NCBI RefSeq assembly: GCF_001263415.1
Contig: NZ_LGTE01000003.1
Span: 124,001 to 188,000 of the forward strand
DNA: 64,000 bases
Direction: 5' to 3'
Source of the DNA: Thermincola ferriacetica
GTDB lineage: Bacteria > Bacillota > Thermincolia > Thermincolales > Thermincolaceae
The position numbers were made by a program, and so were the translations under genes. Shown here piece by piece: positions 51,832-58,758 of this stretch; the stretch's first letter is position 1, and the number at the start of each line of letters is the position of its first letter. The notes beneath the pieces are model-generated. The model had not been told where the DNA came from. It did not search any database and was given only the letters and a program-made list of their open reading frames with translations.

Positions 51832-52839
51832 CTACTCTTCATATTCTTCTTCGAGGTCAGCCAGCAACCGGAGGTAAGTTTCCTCGGAAATGGCGCCGTC
51901 AAGAAGCTGCTGCCTTAGTTTTTTCTTCTCTTCAACAAGCAACGGATTTTTCGCTCCTTTGGTCCGGTTGGCTTTAACTGCCTTTTTGGCCAACCGGTCA
52001 ATCCTGTCGGCACGCTGCTTATCTTTGTTCTGCATTACGGCATAGGAAATGAAGCCACCCAGTATCAGTACCATAAACCCTGCCGGCACCCATATCTTGG
52101 CATCTTTAAAGCTTGAGGTAAACTGTACTCCCGACGCCTGTTGTTCCCCGCCGTTGTTGTTATTATTAACCTGCTTTTCAACTGACGGTTTGGGGTCTGC
52201 TTTTTTATATGATACATTAAGAGTAATCTTGTTGTTAGGAGTTTGGTTGCTGTAAACATAATTGTGGTTCACAAATCCGCCACTGTCGGTATTTGTACTG
52301 CTCGGCGCCGGGTCTATCTTAAAGTTTTCGGCTTTCAGCGGCTGCTGTACCGATACGGTCAGGCTATCAATTTTGTAACTGGGCTGGTAAGAGAAAGTGA
52401 ATTTTTTGTCAACAGAACCTTCTATCGGGTTGTAATAGTACTCCAGGAATACCGGGTATTCTTCCCCAGGGGCAATTGACCTGGTAGTTTTCCAAGTCAG
52501 TTCAATCCAGTCACCCTTATCTTTTTGCTCATAAGGCTGGCAGCTATGGCCCCCATTGACAATTTCGCAGGCCATACCTATTTCCAGGTCTTTTCCTTTA
52601 GGGATGTTCCATTTAACTTCCCCTTTAAAGGGTGAATCGGAGGCATTGACCATAGTACCTTCCAAAATTACCAGCACCCTTGGGTCATCATATTCAGGCC
52701 AAACACTTACCTTTAAGTTCTTGAATTCCATTTGTTCGTCCCCTGCCCATGCGGCGGCAGGTATGAAACTCAATACCGTTACTAATACCAGGACGCTTGT
52801 TACTACCGGCCTAATTAATGTTTTAAAGATCCTTTGCAT
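51832..52839 (-). CDS. Exported beta-domain protein with helix and SHOCT-like tail, first gene of ccm operon
   Basis: The 335-residue protein has a signal peptide (cut near AAAWA), an exported domain of about 190 residues with two Cys (ACEIV and HSCQPYEQ), an Asn/Gln-rich linker, one membrane helix and a cytoplasmic tail ending LRQQLLDGAISEETYLRLL, a SHOCT-like segment. The same architecture is seen at 47439. The family is not recognised; both may be Ccm accessory proteins. Confidence 0.72.
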   Translation of the reverse strand: MQRIFKTLIRPVVTSVLVLVTVLSFIPAAAWAGDEQMEFKNLKVSVWPEYDDPRVLVILEGTMVNASDSPFKGEVKWNIPKGKDLEIGMACEIVNGGHSCQPYEQKDKGDWIELTWKTTRSIAPGEEYPVFLEYYYNPIEGSVDKKFTFSYQPSYKIDSLTVSVQQPLKAENFKIDPAPSSTNTDSGGFVNHNYVYSNQTPNNKITLNVSYKKADPKPSVEKQVNNNNNGGEQQASGVQFTSSFKDAKIWVPAGFMVLILGGFISYAVMQNKDKQRADRIDRLAKKAVKANRTKGAKNPLLVEEKKKLRQQLLDGAISEETYLRLLADLEEEYEE

Positions 52840-52904
52840 TTTTCTCCCCCCAAAATTTTGATTAAAAGGATGTTAGTTTGGCCAATACTTACAGCCGATC
52901 CCTC

Positions 52905-52998
52905 TACTACTAATCGTAGTATATTCCAGCAAAATAAATTACTACTTTTAGTAGTACTATGTCGAATTCATTGTACACTATTCCTGTAGGTTTAGCAA
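52905..52998 (-). promoter_or_regulatory. ccm operon promoter with two TACTAC-N5-GTAGTA operators
   Basis: On the minus strand -35 TTGCTA (52998-52993) and -10 TACAAT (52975-52970) are separated by 17 bp. Operators lie at 52956-52940 (about +7) and 52921-52905 (about +42), 35 bp apart. A second -10-like TATACT overlaps the distal operator. Confidence 0.72.
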
Positions 52999-53048
52999 TA
53001 CTTTATTTAAAAAATATCAAATGAAAAAATTTTCTTGGATTTTGGGGC

Positions 53049-53103
53049 TTGTTTAACAAACTTCAATATAATATAATTTACATTGGTACTACGTTTTGTA
53101 GTA
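53049..53103 (+). promoter_or_regulatory. Promoter of the cupredoxin-like gene with TACTAC-N5-GTAGTA operator
   Basis: -35 TTGTTT (53049-53054) and -10 TATAAT (53072-53077) are separated by 17 bp; the operator at 53087-53103 follows the expected start by about 3 bp. Confidence 0.75.
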
Positions 53104-53128
53104 TTATCTTTTTTTAGGAGGGTTATAA

Positions 53129-53575
53129 ATGGGTAAAAAAAAGGGTACCACAAAAAAAGCCCGTTCCAGGCGAAATAATAAGCAAAAATTGATTCCCCTG
53201 GTTATTATGGCTATTGGAATTGTCGGACTTGCCGTCTGGATTGTCGCATCGGCAGCCAGGTCCGGTAGTGGCGCCGGTACGGGGCCGGCCGTGGCGGCCA
53301 AAGTGACGGACGGTGTCCAGGAAATTTCTATGGATCTCAGCCCTGCCGGTTACAGCCCTAATAATATTACCGTGAAAAAAGGCATTCCAGTAAAGATTAA
53401 TACTAATGCCACAGCCGATGCCGGTTGTGTAAGGGGTATCATGATTCCTGATTTCAACATTAACGTAGCCCTTGATGTTGGTTCTGACTCCTTTACCTTT
53501 ACGCCTGACAAGACAGGCACCTTTGAATTTACCTGTCAGATGAAGATGTCCAGGGGAACAATCACGGTTATTTAA
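53129..53575 (+). CDS. Membrane-anchored cupredoxin-like protein
   Basis: The 148-residue protein starts with a Lys/Arg-rich segment and one helix (LIPLVIMAIGIVGLAVWIVA). The exported domain is cupredoxin-like: YSPNNITVKKGIPVKIN, then ACVRG-type loop (DAGCVRGIMIPDF) and FEFTCQMKMSRGTITVI. Cys, Cys and Met residues could bind copper, but the His of classic blue copper sites is absent. AGGAGG precedes the ATG. It is divergent from the ccm operon and shares its operator type. Confidence 0.8.
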   Translation: MGKKKGTTKKARSRRNNKQKLIPLVIMAIGIVGLAVWIVASAARSGSGAGTGPAVAAKVTDGVQEISMDLSPAGYSPNNITVKKGIPVKINTNATADAGCVRGIMIPDFNINVALDVGSDSFTFTPDKTGTFEFTCQMKMSRGTITVI

Positions 53576-54029
53576 TAATTCCACCAAAATAATGGGGCTG
53601 TGATACTTCCACATGCATAACTATTGGGCAAATGATAATAAAAGCAAATCATTGATAAACTCCGAAAATGATGATAAATGCCCTTTCTTTTGTTAATTCA
53701 GCCGATTTTGATATTTGTCTTTTGAATAACCCGGTTCTATAATTAGCATAGTTACTACTTGTTGTAGTAAAGTTTTAAGTTAACATGAAGCCTGCTTTTT
53801 TTGCAGGTGATTTTTTACAATATTGTCTACTATCACGCGTAGTACTATCTGGATTCCTGATAGTTCAGGCCTATTCTGGTAATGTCAAACATTATGTTAC
53901 AAAATTATCTGGTCTTTATATTATCAGGTATTCCAACTAAATAACCGATATGGAGGTGATGCAATAAGCACCAAAAAGGTTTTCGCCAACAAATTACTAA
54001 AAATCAAACTTATTGAGGAGGTCTTTCTT
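53576..54029 (+). promoter_or_regulatory. 454-bp regulatory region before the DUF2680-like gene
   Basis: No ORF is seen. A promoter has -35 TTGTCT (53715-53720) and -10 TATAAT (53738-53743), with a TACTAC-N5-GTAGTA operator at 53753-53769 at the start point. A weak hairpin, CCTGC-T7-GCAGG then a T-rich tract, lies at 53791-53816. A sixth, imperfect operator (TACTAT-N5-GTAGTA) is at 53828-53844. Another possible promoter, TTACAA-16-TATTAT, ends near 53925. Confidence 0.65.
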
Positions 54030-54377
54030 ATGAAGAAGAAATTATTAACTGGTATCATAGCGGCAACATTGATGGTTGCTTTCGCCATTCCGGCTTTCGC
54101 AGCCATTTCCGACAGCCAGAAGAAAGAAATCAACAACCTGCTTGAACAAATTGCTTCTTTGCGTAAGCAAGTCGTCGAAAAGTATGTTGAAGCCGGTAAA
54201 TTGACTAAGGAACAGGGCGAACAAATTAAAAAGAATATTGACCAAGCTACCAAATACCAGAAAGAGAACGACTTATTAGGACCCGGTTTCGGATGCGGCG
54301 GCCCGGGCATGATGGGCGGCTATAATATGATGGGCGGCTATAACATGATGGGTGGCTATAACGCCAATACCATTTAA
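54030..54377 (+). CDS. DUF2680-like exported protein with Met/Gly/Tyr repeats
   Basis: The 115-residue protein has a signal peptide (AAFAIPAFA-type, cut near residue 24), an amphipathic helical region with LLEQIASLRKQVVEKYVEAG and LTKEQGEQIKKNI as in DUF2680 proteins, and a C-terminal repeat: three copies of MMGGYN. The Met-Gly-Tyr repeat resembles the Met-rich tails at 3741. GAGGAGG precedes the ATG. It is probably under the TACTAC operator. Confidence 0.78.
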   Translation: MKKKLLTGIIAATLMVAFAIPAFAAISDSQKKEINNLLEQIASLRKQVVEKYVEAGKLTKEQGEQIKKNIDQATKYQKENDLLGPGFGCGGPGMMGGYNMMGGYNMMGGYNANTI

Positions 54378-54443
54378 CTTTAGTTGAGTTGTACTTACAA
54401 AATAAATTATCCCCCACAAAAAAATAATACTTTATCTCTGTGC

Positions 54444-54470
54444 AGAGAGCCACAAAGGCTCTCTTTTTTT
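54444..54470 (+). terminator. Rho-independent terminator
   Basis: AGAGAGCC (54444-54451) pairs with GGCTCTCT (54457-54464), followed by a T-run. Confidence 0.9.
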
Positions 54471-54492
54471 ATCGAAAAAAATGAAAGAAAAC

Positions 54493-54525
54493 AGGTGGTA
54501 TACTTTCTTGGAAAATATACCACCT
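54493..54525 (-). terminator. Terminator of the SHOCT protein gene
   Basis: AGGTGGTATA (54493-54502) pairs with TATACCACCT (54516-54525); on the minus strand GTTTTCTTTCATTTTT follows. Confidence 0.75.
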
Positions 54526-54534
54526 TAGCCTTGA

Positions 54535-54807
54535 TTATTTCTTCAGGTCCTCAATCATCTGCCGGTATTGTTCTCTTGTAATTTCACCCTTTGCGTAGCG
54601 CTGGCGGAGGATCTCTTCGGCGCTGTCAGTATGTCCGGGGTATCCGTGCTCCCGCGGTCCATGACATGCTCCCAATCCTGCTCCCCGCAAGAACCTGGCA
54701 GCGACATAAAGTATTATTACCCAAAATACTATCTGTAAAATCATACCTATTCCCATCATCCACCAATCCCCTCCGACGTACGGACCGTAAAACCAGCGTC
54801 CCATCAT
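54535..54807 (-). CDS. SHOCT-domain small membrane protein
   Basis: The 90-residue protein begins with an aromatic and Met-rich exported segment (MMGRWFYGPYVGGDWWMMG), one helix (IVFWVIILYVAARFL), a Cys/His-bearing linker (GACHGPREHGYPGHTD) and a C-terminal SHOCT domain (AEEILRQRYAKGEITREQYRQM). SHOCT proteins often accompany metal and redox genes. A possible weak copy of the 11-bp direct repeat lies upstream at 54880-54896. Confidence 0.78.
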   Translation of the reverse strand: MMGRWFYGPYVGGDWWMMGIGMILQIVFWVIILYVAARFLRGAGLGACHGPREHGYPGHTDSAEEILRQRYAKGEITREQYRQMIEDLKK

Positions 54808-54983
54808 AGTCTTGTCATCTCCTTAACAGTTTTGTTTCTTTTAATTTAACTCTTATTTTTGACCAAAACGAGGCAAAATTATGAACAATATGTGAAATTT
54901 ATTAAAAACACTCCCCTATTTTCAAGGCCCCATAGCAGTAGTATAATAATTTTATAATTGTTATTGAGGAAGGAGAAGGCTCA

Positions 54984-55436
54984 TTGATCTATAGAAAAGC
55001 AAAGATAACCGATGTGGAAGACATCCATGCCCTGCTGGCCCATTATGCCGGTGAAGGGTTAATGCTCGCCCGCCCCAGGTCAAAATTGTACGAAAGTATC
55101 CGGGAATTTTCAGTAGCCGAGAAAGATGGGAAAATTGTCGGCGCCGGCTCCCTGCACATCATCTGGGAAGACCTGGCTGAAGTCCGGGCACTGGCGGTAG
55201 CGCCGGAATACAGAGAAAAAGGCATAGGCAGGACCCTGGTCAACATTTTTTTGGAGGAAGCACGTAACCTTGGCATCCCTAAAGTTTTTACCCTCACTTA
55301 CCAACGGGGTTTTTTTGAAAAATGTGGTTTTCGGCTTATTTCCAAGGACGTTTTGCCCCACAAAGTATGGAAAGAGTGTATTGATTGTCCCAAGTTTCCC
55401 AACTGCGACGAAAATGCCTTGGTCATAGATTTGTGA
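54984..55436 (+). CDS. GNAT N-acetyltransferase, short ArgA-like
   Basis: TTG 54984 follows GGAAGGAGAAGG. The 150-residue protein has the acetyl-CoA motif VAPEYREKGIGRTLV, AEVRALAV and VFTLTYQRGFFEKCGF. The C-terminal DCPKFPNCDENAL segment with two Cys is seen in stand-alone N-acetylglutamate synthase-like proteins. It may start arginine synthesis, but no arg gene is nearby. Confidence 0.8.
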   Translation: MIYRKAKITDVEDIHALLAHYAGEGLMLARPRSKLYESIREFSVAEKDGKIVGAGSLHIIWEDLAEVRALAVAPEYREKGIGRTLVNIFLEEARNLGIPKVFTLTYQRGFFEKCGFRLISKDVLPHKVWKECIDCPKFPNCDENALVIDL

Positions 55437-55521
55437 AATTCAGTTAGTCATACAAAAACGATGGAACTTTATTCCACCGCTTTTCCATTTACCATCGCGC
55501 TAAAAAAAGGACTTATGTGAT

Positions 55522-55770
55522 TTAAGAGAGACTGACGGGACGAACAAACGCATTGTCAACCAAATCAGGGTCAAAAAATATCGGTGCATTTGGTGAGTTA
55601 TTCAGGCTTATGTCTCCCGCACTAAATGCTCCGGCCACCTTGTTTTTGGTTTCGCTCTGCGGGGTCGTTAACAGGGTATCACCAATGTTTATCATAGCTG
55701 TTCCAGCACTGCTGTTGACTTTATAACCGCCAAGGTTGATAATTACCCCAACTCCAGGCAAAATTCTCAC
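55522..55770 (-). CDS. GerPF-like spore germination protein
   Basis: The 82-residue protein has the pattern of small GerP proteins: a hydrophobic start, VNSSAGTAMINIGDTLLTTP, then GAFSAGDISLNNSPNAPIFF and FDPDLVDN. Such proteins help germinants cross the spore coat. A paralogue lies 41 nt upstream. It supports a spore-forming host. Confidence 0.75.
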   Translation of the reverse strand: MRILPGVGVIINLGGYKVNSSAGTAMINIGDTLLTTPQSETKNKVAGAFSAGDISLNNSPNAPIFFDPDLVDNAFVRPVSLS

Positions 55771-55811
55771 CTCTTTATAAATATTTCCTGGTCCCGTTGT
55801 ATCGGAAGAAA

Positions 55812-56051
55812 TTAAGAAACGCTTACCGGCCTTACAGTGGAACTGTCAATTACATCCGGGTCACTGAAAACAGGCGTGCTGGGGGCATTATTCAAAGTAC
55901 CGTCGCCGGCGCTGAAAGGACCCGCCACCAGGTTTTTCGTTACGCTTTGTGGCGTGGTGATCAAATTATCACCGATATTGACTGAAGCCGTGCCGGTCAT
56001 GCTGTTTATTTTAAAAGCCCCGATATTAATAACAACCCCAAAACCGGGCAA
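55812..56051 (-). CDS. GerPF-like spore germination protein (paralogue)
   Basis: The 79-residue protein matches its neighbour at 55522 almost throughout (INSMTGTASVNIGDNLITTP, GPFSAGDGTLNNAPSTPVF, VRPVSVS), so the two arose by tandem duplication. GGAG lies before the start. No other gerP genes are visible in the window. Confidence 0.75.
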   Translation of the reverse strand: MPGFGVVINIGAFKINSMTGTASVNIGDNLITTPQSVTKNLVAGPFSAGDGTLNNAPSTPVFSDPDVIDSSTVRPVSVS

Positions 56052-56146
56052 GACTATCCACTCCTTTCTCCGGCCATATCTTATTGTATGCTATAACTAA
56101 CTATTTTGACAGGATGTTCTTTTTAGTTATCTTTCGTTCAAAAGGC

Positions 56147-56169
56147 AAAAAGAAAGAGCCTTACGGCTC
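56147..56169 (-). terminator. Terminator of csoR
   Basis: On the minus strand GAGCC-GTAA-GGCTC (56169-56156) is followed by TTTCTTTT. Confidence 0.75.
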
Positions 56170-56220
56170 CACGATTTAAAGTGATAATATAAATGAGAAT
56201 TTTAGTTTTAAGAATACGGC

Positions 56221-56493
56221 CTATTTTATAAATTTGGAAATGACATCCACGAGCTCCTCTATACGCTCGTCGCCCTCACCTTTTCTGATGGCTGCCGAAA
56301 CACAGCCCCTGGTATGGGATTCAATTATTGACAAGCCAATTTTATTAATTCTGGCCTTTACTGCCGCCAACTGTATAAGCAGGTCAACACAATAACGGTC
56401 TTCTTCGACCATTTTGGCTATACCACGAATTTGACCCTCCACAGTTTTTAAACCGTTGAGTAGGTTTTTCTTAAATTTTTCCGGCCTATCCAA
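56221..56493 (-). CDS. csoR: Copper-sensing repressor CsoR
   Basis: The start TTG 56493 is chosen because the longer open frame runs through the promoter (its first codon is the -35 box). The 90-residue product has the four-helix CsoR pattern with metal ligands Cys (RYCVDLL), His (ESHTRG) and Cys (RGCVSA), the C-H-C set of Cu(I) sensors. Cu(I) binding releases DNA. Candidate operators are at 56512-56531 (own promoter) and 15373-15393 (copA). Confidence 0.87.
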   Translation of the reverse strand: MDRPEKFKKNLLNGLKTVEGQIRGIAKMVEEDRYCVDLLIQLAAVKARINKIGLSIIESHTRGCVSAAIRKGEGDERIEELVDVISKFIK

Positions 56494-56511
56494 AGATACC
56501 TGACGCTCCTT

Positions 56512-56568
56512 TACAACCCACCGGGGGGATTTTTTTTTATTGTACAACCTGGGGTTTAAGCTTGTCAA
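56512..56568 (-). promoter_or_regulatory. csoR promoter and operator
   Basis: On the minus strand -35 TTGACA (56568-56563) and -10 TACAAT (56544-56539) are separated by 18 bp; AATCCCCCCGGTGGGTTGTA follows at 56531-56512, a GC palindrome like that at copA. Confidence 0.72.
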
Positions 56569-56591
56569 ATGCTTATATTTTTCAGTTTTAT

Positions 56592-56628
56592 CTGTTAATT
56601 TTTTCCGGATGTGGTATAATATTTTTAA
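56592..56628 (+). repeat. Duplicated promoter segment, copy 1
   Basis: A 37-bp stretch ending in TGTGGTATAATATTTTTAA is nearly identical to 58693-58729. It contains an extended -10 (TGGTATAAT). Copy 2 precedes the intact 95-residue gene; this copy precedes a truncated one. Confidence 0.75.
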
Positions 56629-56649
56629 ATAAATACTTTAAGTGAGGTA

Positions 56650-56745
56650 TTGCTGTATCACCAAAAAAGCTGCATACATGAATTTTTCTGGGAGCACAAC
56701 GTAGCCAAACTTGACGAAGATTCAGTTTCCTTTAAGAGAGGATGA
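56650..56745 (+). pseudogene. Truncated paralogue of the 95-residue antitoxin-like protein
   Basis: From TTG 56650 a 31-residue frame contains IHEFFWEHNVAKLDED, matching LHKFFWEHNPAELDEK of the protein at 58759. It then stops. The promoter before it is also duplicated, so this is the remnant of a duplication. It ends just before the MNT gene. Confidence 0.65.
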
Positions 56746-56751
56746 CGTCTA

Positions 56752-57225
56752 TTGTTTAAGAAAAAAAAAACATACCTGACTGATGCGGAAAAACAAAAAC
56801 TGGCTGAAATACTGGCTGCCGAACCGGCCGTTGAACTGGCTTATATTTACGGTTCTTTCGCCACAGGATTGGCCAATAAAGACAGTGATGTGGATGTAGG
56901 TGTCTTAGTAAAACCGGAATATGAAAATACAGTGGATTTCAGTTTTGAGTGTTCGTTGGCCTTGAAACTGGAACAAGCAATTGGCAGAGACATTGACCTG
57001 CGGGTAATTAACAAAGCTCCTGTTTTTGCCCAGTACCAGGTTATTTACCCCAACGAGCTTCTATTTGCAGCCAATGATCAGACACGGGTCAATTTTGAAA
57101 CCTACGTCATTTCACGTTACCTTGATATGAAGTATTACTGGGATTTGTACGATAAATACAGGAGTCTCCGCCTGAAAAGAGGTGAGTTCGGTGCTGGATT
57201 TGAACGTGATAAAGGCGCGTCTTGA
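56752..57225 (+). CDS. MNT-type nucleotidyltransferase, antitoxin partner of HEPN
   Basis: TTG 56752 follows AGAGAGGATG. The 157-residue protein has the nucleotidyltransferase motif YIYGSFATGLANKDSDVDV (GS...DxD) and a second Asp in DIDLRVINK. Minimal nucleotidyltransferases of this kind AMPylate and neutralise HEPN toxins encoded next to them. The HEPN gene here overlaps the end but is broken. Confidence 0.82.
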   Translation: MFKKKKTYLTDAEKQKLAEILAAEPAVELAYIYGSFATGLANKDSDVDVGVLVKPEYENTVDFSFECSLALKLEQAIGRDIDLRVINKAPVFAQYQVIYPNELLFAANDQTRVNFETYVISRYLDMKYYWDLYDKYRSLRLKRGEFGAGFERDKGAS

Positions 57226-57433
57226 TATTATTGAAGATAACATAGCATATCTGAAAAAAAATAGCTGAAATAAGTTATGACACCTTTTCTTCCGATCCGG
57301 ACAAAACACGTTCCGTCAGATATGCGTTACAAATATCTATTGAGGCATGCCTTGATATCGGCCAACATTTATTAGCCGGGCTTGGTCTCGGCAGACCGGC
57401 CAATTATCAATTATAAGGATGTCTTTTCTATCC
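57191..57433 (+). pseudogene. HEPN toxin gene disrupted by frameshift and truncation
   Basis: GTG 57191 gives LDLNVIKARLDIIEDNIAYL, then a stop after a run of eight A (57254-57261). Reading with seven A continues KIAEISYDTF..., SIEACLDIGQHLLAG and RPANY, the DUF86/HEPN pattern. A second defect is a 7-nt duplication near 57400-57414, after which KDVFSIL appears in another frame. The C-terminus is lost at the repeat beginning 57434. Confidence 0.72.
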
Positions 57434-57453
57434 TATTATTCTTCCGCTCACGG
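57434..57453 (+). repeat. 20-bp copy of a segment of the 25.5-kb palindromic repeat
   Basis: The 20 bases are identical to 25552-25571. The match starts exactly where homology of the HEPN pseudogene ends. Confidence 0.6.
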
Positions 57454-57629
57454 CTTTGTTGAAATTGCCTGGTTCTCTCTTTTAGCAGTTTCCAAAATAT
57501 TTTCCTCCGAATATCCAATACTCCCTTCGGAAGTTCCTCTATACTGTATGGTGCCGGTTCTTCCATGCTTTGTCACACCCGCATTACCTTTTGCGATTCT
57601 TCACCTCTCAGAAAAGTATAACCTGGATA
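57454..57629. other. Degenerate stretch without a supported gene
   Basis: A plus-strand frame of 77 codons crosses the repeat, but it has no ribosome binding site and no recognisable pattern. I see no other feature. Confidence 0.4.
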
Positions 57630-58025
57630 TTACTTTTTTCCAGGCATGTTAAAATGCCGACGATATCTTTCTGGTATATTAATTTCTACATTGTAGCCTA
57701 TGGCTTTAATTGCTTTGGATATAAGGTTAATTCCGTCATTAAAAAAGGTTTCTATACGCTTATCCTTATTACTGATACCCTTGTAATCGCCAGGGCAAAC
57801 AAAGGTCCAATCGGCTCCGTCCTGAGTCAATACAACCCGAAAGAACTGATCTATTTCAGTTTCTTTATAATTAAGCTTTCTCAATAGTATTACATGCTCA
57901 ACTGCATCATCTATGTGAGAAAGTAATAGTTCTTTACCGTTGAAAGAAACAAGCATCAGTAATGGATCATCCACTTGCATTGCTTCCCTGACACGTTTTT
58001 CGTCCGGGTAGTATCGAATATCCAT
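57630..58025 (-). CDS. Hypothetical protein, 131 residues
   Basis: CTGGAGGGAG precedes the ATG, so translation is plausible. The soluble protein begins MDIRYYPDEKRVREAMQ and has no transmembrane helix or metal motif. I do not recognise a family. It stands alone in a region of toxin and defence remnants and could be a defence or toxin-associated protein; that is only position. Confidence 0.55.
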   Translation of the reverse strand: MDIRYYPDEKRVREAMQVDDPLLMLVSFNGKELLLSHIDDAVEHVILLRKLNYKETEIDQFFRVVLTQDGADWTFVCPGDYKGISNKDKRIETFFNDGINLISKAIKAIGYNVEINIPERYRRHFNMPGKK

Positions 58026-58315
58026 ATAAAATCTCCCTCCAGTTTATATTATAGGCCAATGTGTGCTGCTTGTCACTTATCTGCACGGTCAAACTGGGGG
58101 ATTCTTATCTTTCAGTCCCTTCTACTTAAGGGATACGGCTGTAACCGACCGCAAATGCATGGGTAAAACCCTTGTCTGCCAAGGGTTTCATCCAACGCAG
58201 AGAGCCCTTGAAACAACTCAAATTTCGCAAATTTATTTTCTGCATGAAAACACCGGATATTTGCGAAATTACCATGCTTTACATTTTCTGCCCCTTTCAT
58301 TTTTGCCATCTGCTT

Positions 58316-58591
58316 TCACCCGCAACACACCGCCAGATGCGGACAATTCTCTGGACATTTATTCGCCAGACCGGGGTCGATTTCCTCGTAGATCATGCGC
58401 ATTTTTTCATCTCTTTCCTCGATAAACCACTGGCGCAGTTCATCGTCGATTATGTGGATGTCTTTAGTTACAATAAGCCGGTCATCCCTGAATTCTGCAT
58501 AAACAATACAGATTTTGTTATTCTCCTTGACTACCAGGCGCTCGCTCTTTTTGCCCAAGAAAGAACCATAGTTAGAAACTAATACTTGCAC
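58316..58591 (-). pseudogene. Probable cas1-cas4 fusion remnant
   Basis: GTG 58591 lies 6 nt after GGGGGTG. Residues 1-24 (MQVLVSNYGSFLGKKSERLV) match the N-terminus of Cas1. The rest (DDELRQWFIEERDEKMRMI, then CPENCPHLAVC) resembles the C-terminus of Cas4 with two of its cluster cysteines. An internal deletion in a cas1-(cas2)-cas4 operon would give this in-frame chimera. It cannot be an active integrase. The call rests on motif memory, not a search. Confidence 0.5.
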
Positions 58592-58692
58592 AAGCCGCAC
58601 CCCCATTATTTGGCATTTTTATTGTTGCCAAAATGTGGGAAGATTAATCAGCTTAAACTGATGTGATGCCCGTCGTTTAGACATTCTTCGGC

Positions 58693-58729
58693 CTGTTAAT
58701 ATTTGCCGGATGTGGTATAATATTTTTAA
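58693..58729 (+). repeat. Duplicated promoter segment, copy 2
   Basis: Nearly identical to 56592-56628; the -10 is TATAAT at 58716-58721. It serves the 95-residue gene at 58759. Confidence 0.75.
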
Positions 58730-58758
58730 TGAAAATGCTTTTGATGTGAGGTATAACC

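Noticed and set aside
56494-56568. Longer N-terminus of CsoR
   Set aside because: The extension would be encoded by the -35 box, -10 box and operator of its own promoter; family members are about 90 residues.
57254-57261. Programmed frameshift at the A8 run in the HEPN gene
   Set aside because: The frame is broken a second time downstream by a 7-nt duplication and the C-terminus is lost, so decay is simpler.
57419-57652. Plus-strand 77-codon frame after the HEPN pseudogene
   Set aside because: It runs through the repeat and degenerate sequence, has no ribosome binding site and no recognisable pattern.
58180-58275. Inverted repeats near the cas1-cas4 remnant, suspected CRISPR array
   Set aside because: TTTCGCAAAT/ATTTGCGAAA occurs once as an inverted pair; there are no regularly spaced direct repeats.
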